Source of the DNA: Bacteroides ovatus
Lineage (GTDB): Bacteria > Bacteroidota > Bacteroidia > Bacteroidales > Bacteroidaceae
Length of the DNA: 64,000 bases
Assembly: GCF_001314995.1 (NCBI RefSeq)
Contig: NZ_CP012938.1
Location: 3,162,001 to 3,226,000, forward strand
Reading direction: 5' to 3'
The notes under the pieces are model-generated. The model was given only the letters and a program-made list of their open reading frames with translations, did no database searches and was not told the origin of the DNA. Numbering within the stretch: position 1 is the first letter of the stretch; the number at the start of each line of letters is the position of its first letter. Both the position numbers and the translations under genes were made by a program. This document shows positions 22,329 to 29,679 of this stretch, piece after piece.

Positions 22329-24089
22329 ATGATTGCAATATTGACGGACAAGCCCAATGTGGGAAAAGAGATAGCAAGAATTCTGGGCGCACAGACCAGG
22401 GAAAACGGATATATGACCGGAAACGGATACATGGTGACATGGACTTTCGGAAACATGCTGTCACTGGCCATGCCGAAAGATTATGGAATAGAACGCCCGG
22501 AACGGGAAGACTTTCCTCTGAATCCCGCTCCCTTCAAACTAATGGTAAAGCATGTCAAGACCGATACGGGGTGGGTACCCGACATCAATGCGGTACTTCA
22601 ACTGAAAGTGATTGAGAAAGTATTTGCCACCTGCGATACGATCATCGCGGCCACCGACGCCTCCCGTGAAGGGGAAATGGTATTCAGATACCTGTACCAA
22701 TATCTGGACTGTCACAAGCCGTACCGCCGCTTATGGATTTCCTCACTCACGGATGAAGCCGTACTGGAGGGCATGGCGAATCTCAAAGCAGGCAGCCTGT
22801 TTGACCCGATGTTCCTCGCCGCAGACAGCCGTAACAAGGCGGACTGGCTGTTGGGAATGAATGCCAGCTACGCCATCTGCCAGACTACCGGAACGGGAAA
22901 CAATTCCCTCGGACGGGTACAGACACCCGTACTGGCAGCCATCAGCAGCCGCTACCGCGAGCGTGAAAACCATATCGCGACAGATACTTTTCCTGTCTTT
23001 GTCAGCTTATACAAGGACAATATCCTGTTCAAGATGCGCTGCACGGAAGAACTTACAGACCGTGAAGCGGCAACACGATTTTACGGTGACTGCAAGGCTG
23101 CCGGACAGGCACGTATTACCGCCGTCAGCAGACAAGTAAAAGAAATAGAGCCTCCCGCACTCTATAACCTGACCGAACTCCAGAAGGATGCCTGCCGGCA
23201 TTACGGGATGACCGCCGGAAAATCATTGGAAATTGTACAGAGGCTTTACGAGAAGAAACTGATTTCCTATCCGCGTACTTCCAGCCGTTTCCTTTCCAGG
23301 GATGTTTACGACAGGCTGCCTTCCACCATGGAAAAGATTCTCAACCGGAAAGAATTCCGGCCGTATGTCAGGACAATGGGAATCAATATTTTCGATCTGC
23401 CGGACAGGGTTGTCGACGAGGAGCGGGTAGCGGAGCACCATGCCATCATCATCACCAATATGTATCCCGAAGCACTGGAAAGGGAGGAAATGCAGCTTTA
23501 CCTGATGATTATCGGGCGGATGCTGGAAGCCTTCATGCCCGCATGCAAAGTGGAATACACCACAGTGGATGCCATATGCGCCGCCCGCAACTTCAGATGC
23601 CATACCTACCGTATCATCGAAAAGGGATGGTTCGGGGTCTTTGAAAGGGAGGATGAGATTGCCGGACAGCAGTACCACCCCATCCCCATTCCGGAACTAA
23701 AGAACGGAGAAACGGTCACCGTGACGGGCTGTAACCTGATACATAAGAAAGACCTGCCCGTGTCCGCATATACCGATGCCGGACTGATCGAATACATGGA
23801 CACTGCCGGGCTGGGAACCGTCGCCACCCGTACCGGCATACTGCAAACCCTGATTGACCGTAAATATGTACGATACTCCGGAGGATATATCATTCCCACC
23901 CGAAAGGGACTTTACATATATGAAACGGTACGGGGAATGAAAATAGCGGATCCCGCACTCACATCGGGATGGGAAACGCAACTGGCAGGGATGGAACAGG
24001 GAAAACTTACACAGGAAGAATTCCTCGAAGGGGCGTTGAAGCTGGCAGGCGAGGTAACGGAAGAAATCTTCCGGAAATATCAGAAATAG
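22329..24089 (+). CDS. DNA topoisomerase III (type IA), mobile-element form
   Basis: 586 residues. The N-terminal TOPRIM domain begins MIAILTDKPNVGKEIARILG and carries ATDASREGE (108-116, Asp and Glu metal ligands). The catalytic Tyr314 lies in ISYPRTSSR. The C-terminal part has TDAGLIEYMDTAGLGTVATRTGI. The length is short for TopB and there is no zinc-finger tail, as usual for versions on Bacteroides elements. It relaxes or decatenates single-strand-containing DNA and probably serves element replication or transfer. A start at 22329 is favoured by the purine-rich AAAAAAAAGAAAAG before it. A hairpin terminator follows at 24113. Confidence 0.9.
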   Translation: MIAILTDKPNVGKEIARILGAQTRENGYMTGNGYMVTWTFGNMLSLAMPKDYGIERPEREDFPLNPAPFKLMVKHVKTDTGWVPDINAVLQLKVIEKVFATCDTIIAATDASREGEMVFRYLYQYLDCHKPYRRLWISSLTDEAVLEGMANLKAGSLFDPMFLAADSRNKADWLLGMNASYAICQTTGTGNNSLGRVQTPVLAAISSRYRERENHIATDTFPVFVSLYKDNILFKMRCTEELTDREAATRFYGDCKAAGQARITAVSRQVKEIEPPALYNLTELQKDACRHYGMTAGKSLEIVQRLYEKKLISYPRTSSRFLSRDVYDRLPSTMEKILNRKEFRPYVRTMGINIFDLPDRVVDEERVAEHHAIIITNMYPEALEREEMQLYLMIIGRMLEAFMPACKVEYTTVDAICAARNFRCHTYRIIEKGWFGVFEREDEIAGQQYHPIPIPELKNGETVTVTGCNLIHKKDLPVSAYTDAGLIEYMDTAGLGTVATRTGILQTLIDRKYVRYSGGYIIPTRKGLYIYETVRGMKIADPALTSGWETQLAGMEQGKLTQEEFLEGALKLAGEVTEEIFRKYQK

Positions 24090-24112
24090 GAAGTCATTAT
24101 ATACGGAGTGGA

Positions 24113-24144
24113 AAATGCAGGCTGAACAGGTCTGCATTTTTTTA
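24113..24144 (+). terminator. Terminator after the topoisomerase gene
   Basis: The stem AAATGCAG/CTGCATTT is followed by a run of T (CATTTTTTTATT). It lies 24 bp beyond the topoisomerase stop. Confidence 0.75.
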
Positions 24145-24214
24145 TTTATACAAGAAACTGTTTTGCCGTTTTTAAACGGCAAAGGTATCGGATTCCCCTT
24201 ATTTGTCTCAAGGC

Positions 24215-24297
24215 GGCCCTGCGGGCTGGTCGGCTAAAAGAAAATCATCCTCGCTACGCTCCGGTATTTTCTTTTGCCAAGCCTTGATCCAAAAGGG
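24215..24297. repeat. Structured GC-rich intergenic element (long imperfect hairpin)
   Basis: CAAGGC...GGCTAAAAGAAAAT on the left pairs with ATTTTCTTTTGCCAAGCCTTG on the right (about 24262-24288 pairing with 24217-24252), with GC-rich internal loops (GGCCCTGCGGGCTGG and CGCTACGCTCCGG). It sits between the topoisomerase terminator and the next small genes and has no start codon in a coding frame. It may be a processed leader RNA or a DNA structure of the mobile element. Confidence 0.5.
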
Positions 24298-24375
24298 AAA
24301 TCCAAGAAAACGGAGCCTATAAAACCGGGAAAACAAGTTCCCGGGGACCATTATCCACTCATAAAATTAAAGAAT

Positions 24376-24588
24376 ATGAAACTACAACTCATCGCAGGCA
24401 TATGCAGGTCAACGGTCACACTCGTGATGAAGGCAGGAGTAATCCTGCTATGTCTCAAAGGCGTAATACCGTTCCACGCCATCCTGTTCCTGCTAATAGC
24501 GGGAGGAATCATACGGTTCATGGCAAGGATTATCTCATTTCCGGCAACAGTTCTCGCCATTCTGATTCTCATCGGAATGTTATTATAA
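24376..24588 (+). CDS. Small hydrophobic membrane protein
   Basis: 70 residues, starting MKLQLIAGIC. The upstream in-frame extension (from 24274) is unlikely because ATG 24376 is preceded by a purine-rich stretch (TTAAAGAAT) and the extension runs into the structured element. Two membrane segments are predicted by eye: VTLVMKAGVILLCLKGV and FHAILFLLIAGGIIRF, with a third hydrophobic end (FPATVLAILILIGMLL). Not recognised. It starts the second half of the operon leading to the PRTRC genes and could anchor a complex to the inner membrane. Confidence 0.6.
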   Translation: MKLQLIAGICRSTVTLVMKAGVILLCLKGVIPFHAILFLLIAGGIIRFMARIISFPATVLAILILIGMLL

Positions 24589-24608
24589 ACCCTTAAACTA
24601 CAAATGAA

Positions 24609-24818
24609 ATGGAAACAAGAAAATTCACCCCGTCAGCTCCGGTGGCACCTGCACTGTGGCCGACAACGCGCAGCATCAGGCCTGCAAAGAGAAGATTTCC
24701 CAATACGGTCGATGAGCCCAGAAACATCGGGTATTATCTCAAGCCGCTGCTTGACATCACGAAGCGACCGGACAGAGACAAAATTCTGAAGGCATATCTC
24801 AAGGAAACCTATGTATAA
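24609..24818 (+). CDS. Small basic protein of the PRTRC operon
   Basis: 69 residues, starting METRKFTPSAPVAPALWP. It fills the 248-bp space between the membrane protein and PRTRC E with 20- and 18-bp gaps, as expected for an operon gene. The C-terminal half (NIGYYLKPLLDITKRPDRDKILKAYLKE) looks helical and charged. No family is recognised. An overlapping frame (24604-24789) has less coding-like content. Confidence 0.55.
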   Translation: METRKFTPSAPVAPALWPTTRSIRPAKRRFPNTVDEPRNIGYYLKPLLDITKRPDRDKILKAYLKETYV

Positions 24819-24836
24819 CAATAAAAAACAACCATT

Positions 24837-25910
24837 ATGTTTTTCCAATCAATTTATCAGATGATGTCGGCAGGCACAGACCTGAACATCAACATCAGGA
24901 GAACGGACGGAAAACTCTCCGTAGCGGTAATGCCCAGGCGCACAACACTCAAGGATGAAACCGGACAGGCCATCGTGCCGCTCATACTCAACGGCACCCC
25001 CATGGAACTGGACGGACAATTCCTGCAGGCCGTCACCTCACCCTTGCAGAGAGTGCAGGAAGTGTTGGTCAATCTTGAAACCTTCGAGAAACAGGCACAG
25101 CAGGCGGCATCACAAGGCAAGGCCGCCAGGAGTGCGGGCAGCAAGGAGACAAAAGAGACACGTGAGAAACAGGAAAAAATGGAGAAACTCCTCAAACGTG
25201 CGGAAGAAGCCTACACGGCAGGAAGGTACTCGGAAGCGACGACCTGCTTCAGGCAGGCCAAGGTACTCGCGGACGCGGACAGGCAGAAACAGATAGAGGC
25301 AAGAATACTGGAAGTGCAGAAGGAGTCAGCACAATGCAGCCTGTTCCCTGAAGAGGATACGCAGGCAAAGCCGGCTTCACAACAGCAGCCCGTAAACGGG
25401 GCAACGGCCGGAAAACAGCCGGACGGGCAGATGCAGATATTCACGGTACAACCACCCGGACAGCAGACACCGCCCGTGCAGCCGGCACAACAACCGATGC
25501 CCCAACCGCAGATAATACAGCCGCAACCCGTACAGCAGGCTTATCAGCCGGGAATGCCGCAACCGATGTACGGCGGGTACTACCAGAATCCGGTAAACGG
25601 TATCCCGCAGCAGCCCACGGAATATCCCCAAATGTATCCCGGACAACCCGCAGGGCAGCAATGGCAGCCACAACAGTGGCAACAGGCACCGTCGATGCCG
25701 CAACCACAGGCACCCGCCATACAGACGGTTCAGGGAACTACGGGAAGGGAATACCGTTCACAGCCACAGCCTGACGAAGCGCTCACCTTCGACAAGGATG
25801 ACGAGAGTGACAGGGAACTCCTAAGGGAAGACCCTTATGCGGAATACATCGACTTTCCACATGAATGCCGCATGAAGGACGAAGTACAGGCGGAACTGAT
25901 ATGTTATTAA
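24837..25910 (+). CDS. PRTRC system protein E
   Basis: 357 residues. The N-terminal domain (1-80) has the PRTRC E pattern MFFQSIYQMMSAGTDLNINI and SVAVMPRRTTLKDE, then PLILNGTPMELDGQFLQAV. A charged helical region (about 85-165) resembles a short TPR-like pair (AEEAYTAGRYSEATTCFRQA). A long Pro/Gln-rich low-complexity stretch follows (about 185-310), and the protein ends acidic with several Cys/His (PHECRMKDEVQAELICY). The PRTRC cassette (ParB-related, ThiF-related) is found on plasmids and integrative elements; E has no known activity. The disordered tail suggests a scaffold. Confidence 0.85.
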   Translation: MFFQSIYQMMSAGTDLNINIRRTDGKLSVAVMPRRTTLKDETGQAIVPLILNGTPMELDGQFLQAVTSPLQRVQEVLVNLETFEKQAQQAASQGKAARSAGSKETKETREKQEKMEKLLKRAEEAYTAGRYSEATTCFRQAKVLADADRQKQIEARILEVQKESAQCSLFPEEDTQAKPASQQQPVNGATAGKQPDGQMQIFTVQPPGQQTPPVQPAQQPMPQPQIIQPQPVQQAYQPGMPQPMYGGYYQNPVNGIPQQPTEYPQMYPGQPAGQQWQPQQWQQAPSMPQPQAPAIQTVQGTTGREYRSQPQPDEALTFDKDDESDRELLREDPYAEYIDFPHECRMKDEVQAELICY

Positions 25911-25930
25911 ACCTCTAAATATAAAAAGAT

Positions 25931-26152
25931 ATGGCACTTGACATCAAAGGAATCAAAAGAGTATTCAAACTGAAGAAAGGAAACTCAACGCTGGTACTGG
26001 AAGACCCGGACAGCAGAATGTCACTGACGGAGGTTACGGACTTCTATTCCATGAATTACCCGGAACTGACCACGGCAACCCTGCACGGGCCGGAATTTGA
26101 GGAAGACCGGGCCGTGTACCACTTCAAAACCACCATAGGGACGAAAGGATAG
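25931..26152 (+). CDS. PRTRC system protein C, candidate ubiquitin-like modifier
   Basis: 73 residues. Strands and helix can be read as beta-beta-alpha-beta-beta: RVFKLKKGNSTLVLED, then SLTEVTDFYSMNYPEL, then TTATLHGPEFEEDRAVYHFK. That is the order of the beta-grasp fold of ubiquitin-like proteins. The chain ends in TIGTKG, with a free C-terminal Gly, as an adenylating enzyme would need. An E1-like gene (28168) and an E2-like gene (27470) lie in the same operon. Family membership is clear; the ubiquitin-like role is inference. Confidence 0.85.
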   Translation: MALDIKGIKRVFKLKKGNSTLVLEDPDSRMSLTEVTDFYSMNYPELTTATLHGPEFEEDRAVYHFKTTIGTKG

Positions 26153-26155
26153 GCT

Positions 26156-26338
26156 ATGGCAAAGAAAACAAATCATAAAAGAAAGGAGAAAGAGGCATGC
26201 ACACAGCTTTCAGAATTACAAACGGAGAACCTGGCGCATCTTATCATCAGCGAAGCCGGATGTACCGATATCAGCCGGGGAACCGGCAGAAGGAAGAAAA
26301 GAAGACTGCCGCCGGCAGGAACAGTAATGATTTTCTAA
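26156..26338 (+). CDS. Short basic protein between PRTRC C and F
   Basis: 60 residues, basic at both ends (MAKKTNHKRKEKEAC, RGTGRRKKRRLPP) with a helical middle (TQLSELQTENLAHLIISEAG) and two Cys. It starts 3 bp after PRTRC C stops, and its TAA overlaps the ATG of PRTRC F (TAATG), so translation is probably coupled. That tight packing is the main support for it being real. No family recognised. Confidence 0.6.
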   Translation: MAKKTNHKRKEKEACTQLSELQTENLAHLIISEAGCTDISRGTGRRKKRRLPPAGTVMIF

Positions 26339-26357
26339 TGGGGAGAATTCTCCCCAT
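26338..26357. promoter_or_regulatory. Perfect 20-bp palindrome over the PRTRC F start codon
   Basis: ATGGGGAGAATTCTCCCCAT is its own reverse complement. The first three bases are the start codon of PRTRC F. As RNA it would form a short hairpin hiding the start unless ribosomes arrive from the coupled upstream gene; as DNA it is a candidate dimer-binding operator. Confidence 0.6.
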
Positions 26358-27297
26358 TGCACCGGATTATTACATGGAAAATGCCGGGGAGGAAAAAATC
26401 AACCTTACGACAAGGGAAAGTTTTGATTATCTGTACCGGTCAGCCCTAAATTATACCGGCATTATCGGTTCCGGACTGCCTTTCCGCAAGAAAAAGGCAT
26501 CCCCCCGGATAAATATAATCAACCTGTACAAGGCACTGGAAAACATACTTCCCGAACACGTCAATCTGGAAGTACGAAACGGCAGGCTGCACTTCTGTCT
26601 GTACCGGTTCCATAAGTGGCCGGAACCCAGACTGTTCTGGATACCGCTGGACTTCACGGAGAAACTACCGGGACAGCTCAGAGGGATAGCACTGGAGTTC
26701 ATCCGCCGGCTCATCCGCCACCACAGCATACAAAGCATAAAGGAGACCTTCCAGTATGAGATGGCACGGACTTACCTGGAAGACTACGGGCATTATGACG
26801 GGGAAGCGACAGCCCGGGAAATTAGGTCCAGAGCCCGCCTTGCAAAAATGTATGAGAAGGGGAAATTCCACCGTTTGCTCGAAAGAATGGGGAAAAAAGA
26901 ATTCTGCAAGGATCTGGAGGGGGAGATACAAAAATACCATACGAAAAAAAACAACGAGAAGGCATTATTGAAACTGATCAAGGAAGGCCTGGCATACATT
27001 TCAGACGGCAGCCCCAGTATCATGCAATACGCTTATGACTGGAGCTATGAAGAATCACCGGATTTCGAACCGGTAGGACTGGACATACAGATCATGCTCA
27101 CCTGGTCGACAGCCGATGCCATGGCGGAGGAAATGGAGGCCTACATCAATTCGGACTATCATGAGTCCTATGCAATCACCCCGGTCACGACGTTATTGCT
27201 GACACCGGATACGGACACCCCCTTCTCCATGAACGATTTTCCGGAACGCTTCTCCAAGTGGCTCGGCAGCTTCAACCTTGTTGCAAATAACTTTTAA
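26338..27297 (+). CDS. PRTRC system protein F
   Basis: 319 residues from ATG 26338; a longer in-frame reading from 26197 is rejected because TAATG coupling with the preceding gene fixes the start. PRTRC F features include ILPIAPDYYMEN near the start, the segment INIINLYKALENILPEHVNL, FWIPLDFTEKLPGQLR, and an end with TLLLTPDTDTPFSMNDFPERFSKWL. Mixed alpha/beta, no signal peptide, no catalytic motif recognised. A perfect 20-bp palindrome covers its start codon. Role within the cassette unknown. Confidence 0.85.
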   Translation: MGRILPIAPDYYMENAGEEKINLTTRESFDYLYRSALNYTGIIGSGLPFRKKKASPRINIINLYKALENILPEHVNLEVRNGRLHFCLYRFHKWPEPRLFWIPLDFTEKLPGQLRGIALEFIRRLIRHHSIQSIKETFQYEMARTYLEDYGHYDGEATAREIRSRARLAKMYEKGKFHRLLERMGKKEFCKDLEGEIQKYHTKKNNEKALLKLIKEGLAYISDGSPSIMQYAYDWSYEESPDFEPVGLDIQIMLTWSTADAMAEEMEAYINSDYHESYAITPVTTLLLTPDTDTPFSMNDFPERFSKWLGSFNLVANNF

Positions 27298-27320
27298 CCC
27301 CAAAAGAAAGGAGCTGATTG

Positions 27321-27473
27321 ATGATGCTTGCCACTAAAAGGATGGTGTTCGTTACCGGTCCGGAAGATTCGCAGGAAAGCAAGTGCAGCCTGAACAGCCG
27401 GCTTTTTGCTTCAAGCAAGCCGGAGAAAATTGTGAATTATATAAATAAAACCTCCAATAACAGTCCAAAATGA
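27321..27473 (+). CDS. 50-residue protein translationally coupled to PRTRC B
   Basis: The frame starts MMLATKRMVFVTGPEDSQES and ends KTSNNSPK. ATG 27321 is preceded by AAAGAAAGGAGCTGATTG, one of the better ribosome-binding sites in the window. Its TGA (27471-27473) overlaps the ATG of PRTRC B (27470) as ATGA. It is too short for ordinary ORF cut-offs. No family recognised. The spacing matches the rest of the cassette, so it is probably translated, either as a small protein or as a leader peptide for PRTRC B. Confidence 0.55.
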   Translation: MMLATKRMVFVTGPEDSQESKCSLNSRLFASSKPEKIVNYINKTSNNSPK

Positions 27474-28171
27474 ATGAAATGACAAAACAGATACAGCAGA
27501 TCATGTATCCCAAAGCGGCACTGATCGCTTATGAATGTGAAACGGCTGATTTTTCACGCCCACAGAATTATCTCGAACTCCGGCCCATCAATGAAAGAGG
27601 ACGGATGGGAGCGGGAATTCCCGTAACCTATGAATTCATGAACTCCCTGACGGAATCCTACACGGAAGGCATGAACGGGACACCACACGGACGCATCCCT
27701 CCCAATATGCTCCTGTGTGATCCCAGAAAAGGTCATGAAAAGTACATATGGTACAATCCGCCACAAAAAAGAAAAATGTACTTTCAATCCTGTCTGCACA
27801 TCACTGACGGAACCTTCAATGTTCCCGGGATTATTTATGTGGTGGAACAGGAGAGCATGGACGTCCATGCCTTCAAGGGAACAGTTCCCCAGGAACAGAC
27901 GGAGCTTTACCTGGCACCGTTCTTCAATGTAACCGGAGCGGATGTCTGTCTGGGGAACTCGGCACTGGAAAAACCGCTGGACACCGATTTTTCCGGCTTC
28001 CAGGAATACTGGGAGAAACGTTTCTGGCTTAGCGAGTTCTCGCATCTGGGAGGCAGCAGGAACCCGACACGCAGCAACCTGGTTTCCGTAACGGAAAAGG
28101 CACGGGAGAACCCGTTTGACTACAGTGAGCTGAAACCATCCGGTAAAAAACTTAAAGACATCCTCTTATGA
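27470..28171 (+). CDS. PRTRC system protein B, candidate E2-like protein
   Basis: 233 residues of the PRTRC B family (YPKAALIAYECE near the start, PPNMLLCDPRKG in the middle). The stretch APFFNVTGADVCLGNS (149-164) resembles the ubiquitin-conjugating enzyme signature (HPN..xxG.ICL), with Cys160 in the place of the catalytic Cys. The flanking WYNPPQKRKMYF supplies a hydrophobic strand and PP pair. This suggests it accepts the PRTRC C modifier from the ThiF protein. The similarity is read by eye and needs structural comparison. ATGA overlaps join it to the genes on both sides. Confidence 0.83.
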   Translation: MNEMTKQIQQIMYPKAALIAYECETADFSRPQNYLELRPINERGRMGAGIPVTYEFMNSLTESYTEGMNGTPHGRIPPNMLLCDPRKGHEKYIWYNPPQKRKMYFQSCLHITDGTFNVPGIIYVVEQESMDVHAFKGTVPQEQTELYLAPFFNVTGADVCLGNSALEKPLDTDFSGFQEYWEKRFWLSEFSHLGGSRNPTRSNLVSVTEKARENPFDYSELKPSGKKLKDILL

Positions 28172-28965
28172 GAAAAATCCATTATACAGACAATTATCTG
28201 CTGAAACCCTATCATCCCGTCACCGTGTTCATTATCGGCGCGGGAGGAACGGGATCACAAGTGATCACCAACCTGGCACGCATGGACACTGCGTTGCAGG
28301 CATCAGGACATCCGGGGCTGCATGTCACCCTGTTCGATCCAGACACCGTCACGCAGGCCAACATAGGACGCCAGCTGTTCAGTGAAACGGAACTGGGCAT
28401 GAACAAGGCGATAGCAGCCGTAACACGTATCAACCGTTTTTTCGGTACGGCATGGATGGCGGAAAGCCGCCGTTATCCTCCGGCAGGAACATCGAAAAAC
28501 AGGGATGCCAAACCGGAGCTGGCAAACATTATCATTACCTGCACGGACAATGTACGGTCACGGCTCGACTTGTGGAGATTTCTAAAAAAATACAGGGAGA
28601 TCACCATAAACAATGAAAAAACGGTATACTACTGGATGGACTTCGGCAATGCGCAAACCACCGGACAGGTCTTTATCGGTACCGTACGCAATAAGATAAA
28701 GCAACCGGTATCAAAGGAATTTCTGCCGGTACCCAGGATGAATGTCATAACCGAAGAAGTGAGTTATTCAGTTATAAAGGAGAAGGATTCGGGACCGAGC
28801 TGCTCGCTGGCGGAAGCATTGGGGAAGCAGGACCTGTACATCAACTCCATGCTGGCACAAGTCGGCTGTGGCATTCTCTGGAGGATGTTCAAGGAAGGAA
28901 GAACCCTGTACAGAGGAGCCTATGTCAATCTGGACACCCTTAGGGTGAATCCAGTTCCGGTATAG
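28168..28965 (+). CDS. PRTRC system ThiF/E1-like adenylating enzyme
   Basis: 265 residues. E1/ThiF motifs are complete: GAGGTGS (24-30, nucleotide loop), FDPDTV (56-61), N65 with GRQ (67-69), Lys80, and CTDNVRSR (125-132). Cys212 in GPSCSLAEAL is a candidate for the transfer cysteine; no zinc-finger Cys pairs are seen. E1 enzymes adenylate the C-terminal Gly of a ubiquitin-like protein; the partner here would be PRTRC C. It overlaps PRTRC B by ATGA. It is the last gene of the operon and is followed by two hairpins. The JAB-type isopeptidase (PRTRC A), PRTRC D and ParB seen in proteobacterial cassettes are missing. Confidence 0.9.
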   Translation: MRKIHYTDNYLLKPYHPVTVFIIGAGGTGSQVITNLARMDTALQASGHPGLHVTLFDPDTVTQANIGRQLFSETELGMNKAIAAVTRINRFFGTAWMAESRRYPPAGTSKNRDAKPELANIIITCTDNVRSRLDLWRFLKKYREITINNEKTVYYWMDFGNAQTTGQVFIGTVRNKIKQPVSKEFLPVPRMNVITEEVSYSVIKEKDSGPSCSLAEALGKQDLYINSMLAQVGCGILWRMFKEGRTLYRGAYVNLDTLRVNPVPV

Positions 28966-28978
28966 GGCAGATAAGGCA

Positions 28979-29040
28979 AACGGCTTCCCTTGCTCTGTAC
29001 AGGGAAGCCGTTATCCCATGTCCGGCATGAGAGCCGGACA
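28979..29040. terminator. Two back-to-back hairpins between convergent genes
   Basis: Hairpin one has a 12-bp perfect stem (AACGGCTTCCCT at 28979-28990, AGGGAAGCCGTT at 29001-29012). Hairpin two is TGTCCGGC/GCCGGACA (29019-29026, 29033-29040). They lie between the ThiF gene and the oppositely oriented HTH gene, so they probably end transcription from both sides, although long T runs are missing. Confidence 0.65.
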
Positions 29041-29051
29041 CAAAACAATAT

Positions 29052-29348
29052 TCAGGATTTTTTCTTTCCTTTCTGCTGCAGAAACTCCCGGATCTCCGAA
29101 CTACGATAAAAGTTCTTTCCGTTTTCGTCGGTCTGGTAGTAACGGATAAGCCCCTTTTCACGGTAACGGGCAATAGTCCTCTGTGTCACGCCCAGAAGTT
29201 GTGCCAGATCACAGTTGTCAAGCAGGGTGTCACCATCCAGACAGTCTTTCAAACGGTTCATACGGTCAAGTTTCTTTTCTATACGGTCAAAACCTTCTAC
29301 AATAGTCATTATCATTTTTTCGAGTACCTCATTATCTATATACATCAT
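29052..29348 (-). CDS. Small helix-turn-helix (MerR/excisionase-type) DNA-binding protein
   Basis: 98 residues. The N-terminal half is a charged helix (EKMIMTIVEGFDRIEKKLDRM); the C-terminal half is a winged HTH of the excisionase type (LAQLLGVTQRTIARYREKGLIRYY, then FYRSSEIREFLQQ). Such proteins regulate excision or transfer in Bacteroides elements. It is transcribed away from two similar genes (29680, 29987). The shared control region (29349-29679) contains repeated TGTAAAG/CTTTACA motifs. Confidence 0.8.
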   Translation of the reverse strand: MMYIDNEVLEKMIMTIVEGFDRIEKKLDRMNRLKDCLDGDTLLDNCDLAQLLGVTQRTIARYREKGLIRYYQTDENGKNFYRSSEIREFLQQKGKKKS

Positions 29349-29530
29349 AGTGTATCCTCCTGTTTTTTTTAAAAGGTGATTAACTGGATACCCTTCCTGT
29401 GCGCACTACAAGAGTATATCAATGTATTATGAAAATAATATGCCAGAAAAACGGGAATGATAATCTCAGAGGAATAATCCACTGATTCACAAATCAATAC
29501 AAACACTACTTCATTCACAGTTCTTATATC

Positions 29531-29633
29531 TGTAAAGTTTTACACTGTAAAGTTGAACAACAAAATGTTTACATACTTTACACCACTGCCGGTCATGAAA
29601 CCTGATGTCATCTGCTGACACCTGCGGACAAAG
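29531..29633. promoter_or_regulatory. Operator cluster in the divergent HTH control region
   Basis: TGTAAAG occurs at 29531-29537 and 29546-29552, with the inverted form CTTTACA at 29576-29582. Three 10-bp units related to GATGACAYCT follow at 29604-29633 (GATGTCATCT, GCTGACACCT, GCGGACAAAG). The two motif classes suggest two binding proteins. The arrangement between divergent HTH genes is typical of a small regulatory switch. Confidence 0.5.
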
Positions 29634-29679
29634 AATCATCAGCAGGCAGCATACACGCGTATCTTTGTTCCAAACAAAA

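Noticed and set aside
24274..24375. N-terminal extension of the small membrane protein
   Set aside because: It overlaps the structured hairpin element, and ATG 24376 has the better upstream context.
25377..25713. Two - strand frames opposite the Pro/Gln-rich part of PRTRC E
   Set aside because: They arise from the biased CAG/CCG codons of the + strand gene and look like Leu/Arg or Val/Ala low complexity.
26197..26337. N-terminal extension of PRTRC F
   Set aside because: The frame is open upstream by chance; the TAATG overlap with the preceding short gene and the family start near MGRILPIAP place the start at 26338.
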